A stretch of DNA of 64,000 nt, taken from the NCBI RefSeq assembly GCF_014333585.1, contig NZ_JACSCW010000007.1, positions 62,001 to 126,000 on the forward strand, in the 5' to 3' direction. The notes under the pieces are model-generated. The model was given only the letters and a program-made list of their open reading frames with translations. It searched no databases and was not told the origin of the DNA. The translations under genes and the position numbers were made by a program. Source of the DNA: Hymenobacter sp. BT188. Its GTDB lineage: Bacteria > Bacteroidota > Bacteroidia > Cytophagales > Hymenobacteraceae. Shown here piece by piece: positions 34,757 through 43,519 of the stretch; position 1 is the stretch's first letter, and each line of letters opens with the position of its first letter.

Positions 34757-35398
34757 TTACCCACTGATAAGTGCCTGAATTGCATTCACCATTTCCCTGC
34801 TGTAGCTAGACAGGGGCACCGCACTCAGCAGGCACACGGCGCCGAAAGACCAGTTGCCATGCTGTTTTAAATACGTTTTCACAAAAGCGGTAGCCGAATA
34901 GAGCTGTTTCTTGACCACGGGCTTAGAAATGGAAAGCAGCTGAGCAATCTCGGCCAGGGAAAGCTCGTGCTGGGTACTTAGCAGAAAGATTTGCTTTCTT
35001 TTCGGCGGCAGTTGCGCAATGGCCCGCTGGGCCATTTGATAGTCTTGCTGATAAATCAGGGCGGTATCGGCTAATTCTGAGACAGTAACTTCCGGTCGAA
35101 ATTGTTTCCGATGCGCTACCATCCGCTGCTGTTGCCGCCAATGGTCGACTACGAGGTTTTTGGTGATTTGGTAGGCGTAGGCCTTGCAAGCTGCAAGCTG
35201 TGGAAGCGTGCCGCGCCGCTCCCAAAGGCGCACAAATACTTCTTGCACTATTTCCTCGGCTTCTTCCGGGGATTTTACAAACAAGCACGTATAGCGGTAC
35301 AAACCGTTGAGATACATACTATACAAATTCGAGAATGCATCTCTGTCACCCGATGCAACCGCCCGCAGCAACGTCTTTTCGTCTCGTTCCGTGCTCAT
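34757..35398 (-). CDS. ECF sigma-70 factor of the PUL
   Basis: This is a 213-residue extracytoplasmic-function sigma factor. Region 2 (about 10-75) contains LYSMYLNGLYRYTCLFVKSP, EEAEEIVQEVFVRLWERRGT and AYAYQITKNLVVDHWRQ. Region 4 (about 120-175) contains IAQLPPKRKQIFLLSTQHEL, then SLAEIAQLLSISKPVVKKQL, a sigma-4 helix-turn-helix. The C-terminal 25 residues are weakly hydrophobic (WSFGAVCLLSAVPLSS), as often in Bacteroidota members. The start is the last of four ATGs in an 8-bp tandem repeat. The gene is divergent from the sugar symporter, and FecR follows in the operon. Confidence 0.95.
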   Translation of the reverse strand: MSTERDEKTLLRAVASGDRDAFSNLYSMYLNGLYRYTCLFVKSPEEAEEIVQEVFVRLWERRGTLPQLAACKAYAYQITKNLVVDHWRQQQRMVAHRKQFRPEVTVSELADTALIYQQDYQMAQRAIAQLPPKRKQIFLLSTQHELSLAEIAQLLSISKPVVKKQLYSATAFVKTYLKQHGNWSFGAVCLLSAVPLSSYSREMVNAIQALISG

Positions 35399-35425
35399 AG
35401 GGTCATAGGGTCATAGGGTCATAGC
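35394..35425 (-). repeat. 8-bp tandem repeat (four ATGATG-like units) over the sigma-factor start
   Basis: On the minus strand the unit CTATGACC recurs so that ATGs occur exactly 8 bp apart, ending at 35422, 35414, 35406 and 35398. The first three each open the mini-frame ATG ACC CTA TGA, whose TGA overlaps the next ATG. The last ATG begins the sigma factor. The perfect -7 box lies 7 bp upstream of the repeat, so the transcript would begin inside or next to it. Slippage would change the number of start-stop units. Confidence 0.85.
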
Positions 35426-35432
35426 TTTACAG

Positions 35433-35440
35433 CAAAAGTA
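35433..35440 (-). promoter_or_regulatory. -7 box of the sigma/FecR promoter
   Basis: The minus strand reads TACTTTTG, a perfect TAnnTTTG, ending 34 bp before the sigma-factor ATG. This places the start of transcription at the edge of the ATG repeats. No clear -33 TTTG is visible at the usual distance. Confidence 0.6.
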
Positions 35441-35547
35441 CTTCGTCCGTTTCGTCCCACTAGTTATCGAATTATTACCAATTTCACGATTAGGTCAGCT
35501 TCCTTACATAAATACAAAGTTGCGCCCTGCGGGCTTGGCGCTGCGAG

Positions 35548-35555
35548 TACCTTCG
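35548..35555 (+). promoter_or_regulatory. Possible -7 box of the sugar symporter
   Basis: TACCTTCG matches TAnnTTTG at 7 of 8 positions, 31 bp before the ATG at 35587. A TTG lies 25 bp upstream, a little far. The intergenic region is shared with the divergent sigma gene. Confidence 0.4.
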
Positions 35556-35586
35556 TGCGTCATTCTTTCCACCTCTTCTCGTTCCT

Positions 35587-36861
35587 ATGGCGTCTACTAC
35601 CCCTGCTTTAGTTAACTCGCCCGCTGCGGGCACCGATACGCGGCCGCGCTACACCACGGCATTGAGCGCCGTAACCACCCTGTTTTTCCTGTGGGGCTTC
35701 ATCACCTGTCTCAACGACATCCTGATTCCCTACCTGAAAGCCATTTTCCAACTGAGCTTTGCGCAAGCCAACCTGATTAACCTATGCTTTTTTGGGGCCT
35801 ATTTTCTGGTCAGTATACCAGCCGGCAAACTGGTGGCGCGGGTGGGCTACAAGCGGGGCATGCTGATTGGCTTTGCCGTGGCCGCGCTGGGTGCTTACCT
35901 CTTTTATCCGGCTGCCGCGCAGCGGGTGTACGGGCTGTTTCTGGCGGCGCTGTTCGTGCTGGCGGCCGGTATTACCATCCTGCAAGTAGCCGCCAATCCG
36001 TACGTGGCCATTCTGGGGCCCGCACGCTCGGCGGCGGCACGGCTAACGCTTACGCAGGCCTTCAATTCGCTGGGCACGGCGCTGGCCCCCTGGCTCGGTA
36101 GCGCCCTCATTCTGAGCAACCTGCCTACACTGAATACTGCCGCCAGCGCGGCCACCCTTGATGTGACGGCGGTGCAGATTCCGTACCTGGTGATTGGCAC
36201 GGTGCTGCTGCTCATTAGCCTGATGCTGAGCCGGGTCAACTTGCCCCAGATCGTGCCGGCCACCGAAGAAGGGGCGGTGGCGGCGGGGGGGGCGGCACGC
36301 GCCTGGCACTACCGGCACCTGGTGCTGGGCGTGGGGGGCATTTTTGCCTACGTGGGGGCGGAGGTGTCTATTGGCTCGCACCTGGTTAACTACCTGGCCC
36401 TGCCGGATGTCGCGGGCCTGAACCCGGAAGCGGCCGGCCAGCGGGTTTCCTGGTATTGGGGAGCGGCCATGGTGGGCCGCTTTTTGGGGGCTTACTGGCT
36501 CAATAAATTTTCGCCAGCCAAGCTACTGGCTTGCAACGCGGGAGCGGCGGCCGTGCTGGTGCTCATCTCCAGCACTACCACCGGAGGCATAGCCATGTGG
36601 AGTCTGCTGACGGTGGGCCTGATGAACTCCATTATGTGGCCCGTGATCTTTCCGCTGGCCTTGTCCGGACTGGGGCGCCACACCGCAGAAGGATCCGGCC
36701 TGTTGTGCACCGCCGTCGTAGGCGGCGCGCTGGTGCCTATGCTGTTTGGCGTGGTGGCCGACCACGGCGGCCTGCGCCTGGCCCTGCTACTGCCGGTGCT
36801 GTGCTACCTATACATCCTGTGGTACGGCCTGCGCGGCAGCCGTCCACTGGCTGCGGCCTAG
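35587..36861 (+). CDS. FucP/GlcP-family sugar:H+ symporter (MFS)
   Basis: The protein has 424 residues and about 12 membrane spans. The first helix (TALSAVTTLFFLWGFITCLN) and DILIPYLKAIFQLSFAQANL are hallmarks of the fucose/glucose-galactose permease family. GWxAxx-like motifs continue with LINLCFFGAYFLVSIPAGKL, LQVAANPYVAILGPARSAAA and LTLTQAFNSLGTALAP. The second half has YVGAEVSIGSHLVNYLALPD and LMNSIMWPVIFPLALSGLGR. It imports a monosaccharide across the inner membrane with protons. Divergent orientation from the sigma/PUL operon suggests it takes up the sugar released by GH92; mannose or another hexose is likely, but fucose is not excluded. Confidence 0.92.
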   Translation: MASTTPALVNSPAAGTDTRPRYTTALSAVTTLFFLWGFITCLNDILIPYLKAIFQLSFAQANLINLCFFGAYFLVSIPAGKLVARVGYKRGMLIGFAVAALGAYLFYPAAAQRVYGLFLAALFVLAAGITILQVAANPYVAILGPARSAAARLTLTQAFNSLGTALAPWLGSALILSNLPTLNTAASAATLDVTAVQIPYLVIGTVLLLISLMLSRVNLPQIVPATEEGAVAAGGAARAWHYRHLVLGVGGIFAYVGAEVSIGSHLVNYLALPDVAGLNPEAAGQRVSWYWGAAMVGRFLGAYWLNKFSPAKLLACNAGAAAVLVLISSTTTGGIAMWSLLTVGLMNSIMWPVIFPLALSGLGRHTAEGSGLLCTAVVGGALVPMLFGVVADHGGLRLALLLPVLCYLYILWYGLRGSRPLAAA

Positions 36862-36906
36862 GGGCTCAAGCAGCCAAGCGCAGAAGCGGGAGGCAGCAAG
36901 GCTTAG

Positions 36907-37053
36907 GGCCCGTTGCAGAACCATATAGTTCGTTCGAGGAGCAGATGCTTAGCCTCACGAACTTTGCAAAAGACAGGTCAAACAGGATTGTCAGACCGTT
37001 TTTAATGAGTTGCAGCAGTGCTTGCATGCGCTGCGCAGGGTTCTGCAACAGCC
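36907..37053. mobile_element. Short inverted-repeat element (MITE-like) B
   Basis: The ends ggcccgttgcagaacc (36907-36922) and ggttctgcaacagcc (37039-37053) are near-perfect inverted repeats. They match the ends of element A at 19996-20139. A further half-copy (ttttgcaacagccac) follows at 37061-37075. The 147-bp interior has no protein match. It lies between the symporter and the efflux operon. Confidence 0.65.
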
Positions 37054-37146
37054 ACATCACTTTTGCAACAGCCACAGATCTTCTTAGATGTTAAAGAGAA
37101 AAAAGCAAACCAAGGAGATCGTAGAAGGGGATCGTTACCCAGGTAA

Positions 37147-38325
37147 TTATTCCTCACTGGGGTTCTTGAGCTTGCTAAGCAGAACATAGGCTCCTTCGGT
37201 CACGTACTGACCCGTGGTGTCTGCGTTCGGGATGAATACCTCGCTGTAGCCGCCCGCCTGCTCGCCTCGGCGCACTTCGAGCATTTGAAAAACCTGCTTG
37301 CCCGCGGCGGCAGGCTCCTGGCGAAACACGTATTGCTTGCCCTCATAGCCAACGACGGCCTTATCGGGCAGGGCGGCCACGCGGCGATTCGTCGTTTCGA
37401 CCACTGCCCTCACAAACATACCCGGCAGCAGGGCTGGGTCCTTTTCGCGGTCCAGATGGCCGTGCACGCGCACGGTGCGCTGCTGCTCGTCGACGGTGCG
37501 GCCAATGAGATAGATCCTGGCAATGCGCTCGGCGCTGCTGTCGTTAGGAAGGGTGAAGCGGATGCGCTGACCCTTTTTAAGCTGGGGCACGTCCTTTTCA
37601 AACACGGTGAGTTCCACGTGCAGATGGTCCGGATCCACGAGCTCGAACAGCGCGTCGGTGGGCGTCACGCTCTGGCCCACGGTGACGTTGACCGTCTTGA
37701 CAAAGGCATCCTTGGGGGCCCGCAGCGTGGCCGTGCTCACGAAGGGCCGGGAGCCCATGGGTAGGCCAGCCAGCCGCAGCCGGGCCTGCTGCCCGGCAGC
37801 CTGGGCCTGCAGGGCACCGTATTCCGCCTGGGCCCGCTGCAAATTTTTGGCCGGTGCCGCTTCTTCGCGCACCAGTTCGCGCTGGCGGTCCAGTTCGGCC
37901 TTGGCGTAGGTGAGCTGGCTTTGCGTTTCTAGATAGCTCTGCTGCAATTGAATGAACTCGGGGTTGCGAATGGTGGCCAGCACCTGCCCCTTGCGTACCC
38001 GCGTCCCCTGTAGCAAGGAAGTGCGCTCAACGATGCCCCCGAGCGGGGCACTGATGGCTATGAGTTGGTCCGGGGGCACGTCGAGTACGCCATTGACCTT
38101 GAGGCCGCCCCCGAGCACGCGCTGGGTCAGGGGGCCTGTGCGCACGGCCGCCAGCGCCTGCTCGTCGGCCGAGAGGGTAACTTGGTGCGCCGGCGCGGCC
38201 GTGGTGTCGGTCGCGGCGGCGGAAGCAGCGGATTCCGGGGCTTCATCGCCGGATGGGTCTGCCCGGTTGCAACTGGCATTGAGCAGCAAAGAAAGAACGG
38301 CGAGCGTATAAAACGTGGTTTTCAT
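37147..38325 (-). CDS. CzcB/CusB-type RND periplasmic adaptor lipoprotein
   Basis: The 392-residue membrane-fusion protein is lipidated at Cys19 (MKTTFYTLAVLSLLLNASC). An acidic Ala-rich linker precedes the adaptor core: a lipoyl-like half (LGGIVERTSLLQGTRVRKGQ), a coiled-coil hairpin (LQQSYLETQSQLTYAKAELD, then EYGALQAQAAGQQ), the second lipoyl half (APKDAFVKTVNVTVGQSV), and beta-barrel and membrane-proximal domains (LKKGQRIRFTLPND, LPGMFVRAVVETTNRRVAAL). It bridges the pump and the TolC part. It lies 36 bp after the pump gene in the same operon. No His/Met-rich tail reveals the metal, so Zn/Co/Cd or Cu/Ag remain possible. Confidence 0.93.
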   Translation of the reverse strand: MKTTFYTLAVLSLLLNASCNRADPSGDEAPESAASAAATDTTAAPAHQVTLSADEQALAAVRTGPLTQRVLGGGLKVNGVLDVPPDQLIAISAPLGGIVERTSLLQGTRVRKGQVLATIRNPEFIQLQQSYLETQSQLTYAKAELDRQRELVREEAAPAKNLQRAQAEYGALQAQAAGQQARLRLAGLPMGSRPFVSTATLRAPKDAFVKTVNVTVGQSVTPTDALFELVDPDHLHVELTVFEKDVPQLKKGQRIRFTLPNDSSAERIARIYLIGRTVDEQQRTVRVHGHLDREKDPALLPGMFVRAVVETTNRRVAALPDKAVVGYEGKQYVFRQEPAAAGKQVFQMLEVRRGEQAGGYSEVFIPNADTTGQYVTEGAYVLLSKLKNPSEE

Positions 38326-38361
38326 GGAGAAGCGGAGGCTGAAAAGACAAGAAGAAGCGGA

Positions 38362-41300
38362 CTATTCGCCGGCACTGAAGAGGTAGTCCAGTTCGATGAC
38401 AGTCTGGTTGTGCTGCAGCAGCGCGTCGAGGTAATCGGTGCGCAGGCGCTGGGCCCGCTCGAGGTTGAGCAGGTATTCGGTGTAGCCGTTCTCCCCCGCC
38501 TGGAAGGCTTTGGTGGCCACGCGGGTGATGACCGCCGCCTGGGGTAGGCCCGTTTGCTCGTAGAACTGCAGGCGCTGCTGCTGCTCGGCGCGTTGGAGCA
38601 AGAGCTCATCCACGCAGCCCGCCAATTCGGCCTGGTAGCGGCTCAGCCCGGTTTGGGCCACCTTTTCCTGCCGGCGGGCCGCCTGCACCCGGGCCTTCTG
38701 CGGCCCCGGCACCAGCGGCACCGCCACCGTGGCTTGCACTCCCTGGAACCGGTCGCCGGCTCCGTAGGTGCGGGTGGTGCCGTCCACCACCTGGGGCCCG
38801 ATAATGGACTGGTTGAAGTAGCCCACACTCAGGTTCGGCTTGCCCTGGGCCTGCGTCACCCGGGTTTCGGCCCGGGCCACGGCCACCTGCTGGCGGAGCA
38901 CCTGTGCTAGGAGGCTGCGAGCGAAAACGGTGGTATCTCCCGGCGCGACGCTGACGTGCGGGGTCAGAGCTGTCAGGGTGCTGTCAGCTACCGCGACGGG
39001 CTGCGGGCGCTGCAGCAGGGCCTGCAGCTGGCGCACGGCCACCTGGTACTCGGTGCGGGCCCGAGCCAGCAGCGTTCGGGTTTCGCCCTGCTGAATGAGG
39101 GCCGTGGCCACTTCCAGGCGAGCGGTTTCGCCGGTGCGAAAGCGCAACTGCGCGGCGCGCACAAAGGCCGTGTAGAGGCTATCCTGCACCCGCAGCGTAC
39201 ACAGACGGTGGCGGGCGTGCACGGCTGCTTCATATTGTAAGCGCACCTGCCGGCGCACATCAGCGCGGGCTAAGCCCAGTTGCTGCTCCTTGGTGGCTAC
39301 CTGTGCCTGGGCTAGGGCCGACAGGGTGCGGTAGTACCCTGGCCAAGCCAGGGGCTGGGTGATGGTGAATAAGTTGTCGTTGTGGACAGAGTTGTACTGT
39401 CCGTAGCTGGCCTGCACGGTAGTGCGGCCAATGTCACGGGCGGCCCGGACGCTGGCCTGCTGGGCATCTAGCTGCTGCTGGGCTCCGAGCACGGTCCCGC
39501 TCTGACGCAGCGCCGCGTCCACGGCCTGGGTAGCGTTCAGCGCCCCGTCGGCTGGTGTGCCGGGCTGCTGGGCCCGGGCACTGCCGAATAGCAGCGATAG
39601 ACCCAAAGCAAGCACCAGCACGCCCAGTCCCCCCACCTTGGCAGCCGATGCTGCCGTCTGCCGTTCGGCCCGCCGGGCGGTCCAGGTTTCCTCCAGGTAG
39701 TAGAGCACGGGCAACACCAGCAGGGTGAGCAGGGTAGCGGTTACCAGGCCGCCAATCACAACCGTGGCCAGGGGCTTTTGCACTTCGCCGCCCGCTGAAT
39801 GGGACAGGGCCATGGGCAGGAAGCCGAGCGAGGCCACGGCCGCCGTCATCAGCACCGGGCGCAGACGCACGTGGGTGCCTTGCAGGATGCGGTCCCTGAG
39901 GTCTGTCATCCCTTCCTCCTTGAGTTGGTTGAAGTAGCCGATGAGCACGATGCCATTGAGCACGGCCACGCCAAAGAGGGCAATAAAGCCCACCCCGGCC
40001 GAGATGCTGAAGGGCATGCCGCGCAGCCACAACGCCAGGATGCCCCCGATGGCGGAGAGCGGAATGGCCGTGAAAATCATCACCGACTGGCTGATGGAGT
40101 GGAACGTGGCGTACAGCAGTAAAAAGATGAGCAGCAGGGCCACCGGCACCGCTAGCAGGAGCCGGTCCCGCGCGGACTGCAGGTTCTCAAATTGCCCCCC
40201 ATACGTCACGTAGTAGCCCGGCGCAAACTTCAGGCGCTGCTCGATGCGCTGCTGCACCTGCTGCACGAGGCTTTCCACGTCGCGGCCCCGCACGTTGAAG
40301 CCGACGATGATGCGGCGCTTGGCGTCGTCGCGCTGAATCTGGCTGGGTCCCGAAATCAACTCTACTTTCGCTAACTGCTCCAGGGGAATCTGCCGGCCGT
40401 CGGGCGTGGCCACGAACAGCTGGCGCAGGTTGCGGATGTCCTGGCGGTAGCTTTCCTGCAGGCGCACCACGAGGTCAAAGCGGCGCTCCTGCTCGAAAAC
40501 TTGGCCCGCGACCTGGCCGGCAAAGGCCGTCTGAATGGTGCGGTTCACGTCCTTGACGGACAACCCGTACTGGGCCAGCCTGTCGCGGTCGAGCTGGGCC
40601 ACAATCTGGGCCTGACCCGTGGCCCGCTCCACGTAGAGGTCGGTGGCGCCGGGCAGGCCTTTCACTAGCTCGCCTACCGCCGTGGCGTAGTCGTCGAGCT
40701 GCTGCAAGTCCTCCCCGAAAATCTTGATGACCACGTCCTGCTTGGCCCCGGAAATCAGCTCGTTGAAGCGCATCTGAATGGGTTGCTGGAAGCCGAAGGT
40801 CACGCCGGGAATACGGGTGAGCTGGGCCGACATCTTCTCCACCAACTCCTCGCGGGTACTGGCTGAGGTCCACTCGTCTTTGTCCTTGAGCACGATGATC
40901 AAGTCACAGGCTTCAGTGGGCATGGGGTCGGTGGGAATCTGCGAAGAACCCACCTTGGCCACCACTTCCTTGACTTCGGGGAAGTGCGTGAGCAGGATGC
41001 CCGCCGCCTGCTGGGCTTTCTCCGCGGTGTAGGTAATGGAGGAGCCGGGCAGCACACGGGTTTCCACGGCAAAATCGCCCTCCTCAAGGGTCGGAATAAA
41101 TTCGCCCCCCAGGGTGCGAAACAGCAGCACCGTGCCCACCAGCAAGACGAGGGCCGAGCCCAGAATCAGGGTTTTGGCGCCCAGCGTCCACGCCACCACG
41201 CGCTGGTAGCGTTGGGCCAGCTGGCCGAGGATGCGGTCAGAGAAGCCGTGGCGGGCCGTTTGCTTGCTCAGGGCCAGCGCCGACATCATGGGCACGTAGG

Positions 41301-42789
41301 TCAGAGACAGAATAAAGGCCCCCAGAATAGCGAAGCCCACGGTTTGGGCCATAGGCCGAAACATCTTGCCCTCGATGCCGCCCAGGGCCAGCAGCGGCAG
41401 GTACACAATAAGGATAATAATCTCGCCAAACGCGGCCGAGGAGCGGATTTTGCTGGCGGCATGGTAGACCTCGTCGTCCATCTCTGCGGCGCTTAGAACT
41501 TCGGACCCGGCGGGGCGCTTGAGCACGGCCAGGCGGTGCACGATGGCTTCCACGATAATCACGGCCCCATCGACAATCAGCCCGAAGTCAATGGCCCCGA
41601 GCGAGAGCAAATTGCCCGACACGCCAAACAGGCGCATCATGCCGAGGGCAAAGAACATGGCCAGCGGAATGACCGAAGCGACCACGAGGCCGGCCCGCCA
41701 GTTGCCCAGGAATAACACCAGCACGAAAATCACAATCAGGGCACCTTCGGCCAGGTTCGTAGTCACCGTGCTGATGGCCTGGTCCACGAGCTTGGTGCGG
41801 TCCAGGAAGGGCTCAATAACTACCCCTTCGGGCAGGGTTTTCTGAATGGTGGCCATGCGCTCCTTCACCGCCTGGATGACGGCCGAGGAGTTGGCGCCCT
41901 TGAGCATGAGCACCAGCGCGCCTACCACTTCGCCTTCCTGGTTGCGGGTCATCATGCCATAGCGCACGGAGTGGCCGAAGCGTACCTGGGCCACGTCCCG
42001 CACCAGGATCGGTACGCCGCCGGCTGGGGCCCGCACCACCATGCGGCCCACGTCTTCCAGCGAGCCGGCGAGGCCTTCCGAGCGAATGAAGTAGGCCGCC
42101 GGGTTCTTGTCGATGTAGGCCCCGCCGGTGTTCTCGTTGTTCTGCTCCAAGGCGTTGTACACTTCCGTGACGGTGACGCCCATCGAGCGCAGGCGCTCAG
42201 GGTCCAGGGCTACTTCATACTCTTTCACGTAGCCGCCGAAGGAGCTCACATCGGCCACGCCGGGGGTGCCGAGCAGCTGCCGGCGCACCAGCCAGTCCTG
42301 CATCGTGCGCAGCTCCGTGGCCGAGTATTTCTTTTCGTAGCCCTTCTTGGGGTGCAGCACATACTGGTAAATCTCCCCGAGGCCCGTAGTGACGGGGGCC
42401 AGTTGGGGGATGCCGGTGCCGGGCGGAATCTGGCGCTCGGCATCCTTGAGGCGCTCGGTGACCTGGTTACGCGCCCAGTATACGTCCACCTCATCGGGAA
42501 AGACGATGGTCACGACCGAGAGGCCGAAGCGGGAAAACGAGCGCACCTCGTCCACATCCGGAATGGTGGCAATGGCCTGCTCGATGGGGAAGGTGACGAG
42601 CCGCTCCACGTCGGGCGCCCCGAGCGAAGGGATCTGGGTGATGACCTGCACCTGGTTGTTGGTGATGTCGGGCACGGCATCGATGGGCAGGTGCACCACC
42701 GAGTAGCTACCCCAGGCGATCAGGGCCAGCGTGAGCAGGCCGATGAGCAGCTTGTGGGTAATGGAGAAGTGAATGATGCGGTCGAGCAT
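38362..42789 (-). CDS. CzcA/CusA heavy-metal RND pump fused to a TolC/CusC outer-membrane factor
   Basis: The protein is 1,475 aa from the ATG at 42789 (MLDRIIHFSITHKLLIGLLT); a 30-codon upstream extension is rejected. Residues 1 to about 1045 are a full heavy-metal RND pump: LPIDAVPDITNNQVQVITQI, FSRFGLSVVTIVFPDEVDVY, SLGAIDFGLIVDGAVIIVEA, and the C-terminal half FIALFGVAVLNGIVLIGYFN. A hydrophobic stretch with a signal-peptidase-like site (GVLVLALGLSLLFGSARAQQ, about 1050-1074) then leads into a TolC-like domain (LNATQAVDAALRQSGTVLGA, VRRQVRLQYEAAVHARHRLC) to the end. This fusion is known in Bacteroidota. It would move metal ions from periplasm or cytoplasm out of the cell with CzcB. Confidence 0.93.
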   Translation of the reverse strand: MLDRIIHFSITHKLLIGLLTLALIAWGSYSVVHLPIDAVPDITNNQVQVITQIPSLGAPDVERLVTFPIEQAIATIPDVDEVRSFSRFGLSVVTIVFPDEVDVYWARNQVTERLKDAERQIPPGTGIPQLAPVTTGLGEIYQYVLHPKKGYEKKYSATELRTMQDWLVRRQLLGTPGVADVSSFGGYVKEYEVALDPERLRSMGVTVTEVYNALEQNNENTGGAYIDKNPAAYFIRSEGLAGSLEDVGRMVVRAPAGGVPILVRDVAQVRFGHSVRYGMMTRNQEGEVVGALVLMLKGANSSAVIQAVKERMATIQKTLPEGVVIEPFLDRTKLVDQAISTVTTNLAEGALIVIFVLVLFLGNWRAGLVVASVIPLAMFFALGMMRLFGVSGNLLSLGAIDFGLIVDGAVIIVEAIVHRLAVLKRPAGSEVLSAAEMDDEVYHAASKIRSSAAFGEIIILIVYLPLLALGGIEGKMFRPMAQTVGFAILGAFILSLTYVPMMSALALSKQTARHGFSDRILGQLAQRYQRVVAWTLGAKTLILGSALVLLVGTVLLFRTLGGEFIPTLEEGDFAVETRVLPGSSITYTAEKAQQAAGILLTHFPEVKEVVAKVGSSQIPTDPMPTEACDLIIVLKDKDEWTSASTREELVEKMSAQLTRIPGVTFGFQQPIQMRFNELISGAKQDVVIKIFGEDLQQLDDYATAVGELVKGLPGATDLYVERATGQAQIVAQLDRDRLAQYGLSVKDVNRTIQTAFAGQVAGQVFEQERRFDLVVRLQESYRQDIRNLRQLFVATPDGRQIPLEQLAKVELISGPSQIQRDDAKRRIIVGFNVRGRDVESLVQQVQQRIEQRLKFAPGYYVTYGGQFENLQSARDRLLLAVPVALLLIFLLLYATFHSISQSVMIFTAIPLSAIGGILALWLRGMPFSISAGVGFIALFGVAVLNGIVLIGYFNQLKEEGMTDLRDRILQGTHVRLRPVLMTAAVASLGFLPMALSHSAGGEVQKPLATVVIGGLVTATLLTLLVLPVLYYLEETWTARRAERQTAASAAKVGGLGVLVLALGLSLLFGSARAQQPGTPADGALNATQAVDAALRQSGTVLGAQQQLDAQQASVRAARDIGRTTVQASYGQYNSVHNDNLFTITQPLAWPGYYRTLSALAQAQVATKEQQLGLARADVRRQVRLQYEAAVHARHRLCTLRVQDSLYTAFVRAAQLRFRTGETARLEVATALIQQGETRTLLARARTEYQVAVRQLQALLQRPQPVAVADSTLTALTPHVSVAPGDTTVFARSLLAQVLRQQVAVARAETRVTQAQGKPNLSVGYFNQSIIGPQVVDGTTRTYGAGDRFQGVQATVAVPLVPGPQKARVQAARRQEKVAQTGLSRYQAELAGCVDELLLQRAEQQQRLQFYEQTGLPQAAVITRVATKAFQAGENGYTEYLLNLERAQRLRTDYLDALLQHNQTVIELDYLFSAGE

Positions 42790-42909
42790 GAGGCGCTGAA
42801 CAGGGGTAAGCGAGAAGTTAGAAACAGAGGGAGCGGCCGCGGGCACGTAAAAGGTCCGGACCGGAACGAGCATAGCCATTCCAGCGCGGACCTTGATAGG
42901 GGCGCTTCT

Positions 42910-43386
42910 TCAGATTACCAGCGAACCAAGAAAGATGCGCAGGTCGGGGATTTTCGGTTTGCGGTGCTCCGGGGGCACTAGCACCACGGCCTGCTGGCGG
43001 TCCCAGGCCCGAAACAGCCGGCACAGAAAGCGCTGCGCCGGGGGCAGGGCCAGCACGGCGGGCGCCGCGGGTGAGGCGAGCAGCTTGAGCAGCGGGGCAA
43101 GACTCATGAGCTGCTGCCCGTCGCCACTGCTGCAGGCATGCTGAGATGAGTGGGCGCCGGACTTGGACCCGGGCGCCAGGTCATTCGGGTGATCCTGCTT
43201 CTCGTGGGCCTCATCATGGTGATGATGAGCCTGCGGCATGCTCGGCAGGTGCAGGTGTTTCGCTGCTTCGTGGGACAGCACCCGAGCCAGTGCTACCACC
43301 GGCCCCAACAGCGCACTCACAAAGACGACCAGCAGGGTCGTCGCCGTTAGGCGGCGGGCAGAGCGGTGGAGTCGGAGCATAGGCAA
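42910..43386 (-). CDS. Histidine-rich exported protein of the metal-efflux operon
   Basis: The protein has 158 residues; a start at the third codon is equally possible. A hydrophobic signal or anchor (ATTLLVVFVSALLGPVVALA) comes first. A His/Asp/Glu-rich segment, HLPSMPQAHHHHDEAHEKQD, follows at about residues 46-65, with further His and Cys to residue 90. A second hydrophobic helix and the conserved-looking tail PPEHRKPKIPDLRIFLG complete it. The gene precedes the pump by 120 bp and is probably first in its operon. It likely binds metal in the periplasm before export. I do not recognise a named family. The putative -7 box TACCTTTA lies just upstream. Confidence 0.7.
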   Translation of the reverse strand: MPMLRLHRSARRLTATTLLVVFVSALLGPVVALARVLSHEAAKHLHLPSMPQAHHHHDEAHEKQDHPNDLAPGSKSGAHSSQHACSSGDGQQLMSLAPLLKLLASPAAPAVLALPPAQRFLCRLFRAWDRQQAVVLVPPEHRKPKIPDLRIFLGSLVI

Positions 43387-43519
43387 GAGGTAAAGGTACC
43401 GAAAGCCGCGTTCTTTCCCATAGGACGCCGAGGCGAGGTAGTCCTGCTCAGCGGTGGTGGGATCTTGCCCCCGCGTAGGATGCTAGCCAAAGCCAAGCTC
43501 CTAAGCAGCAAAGAGCTAA

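Noticed and set aside
41971..42981. 336-codon plus-strand frame
   Set aside because: It is antisense to the CzcA pump; no recognisable domain.
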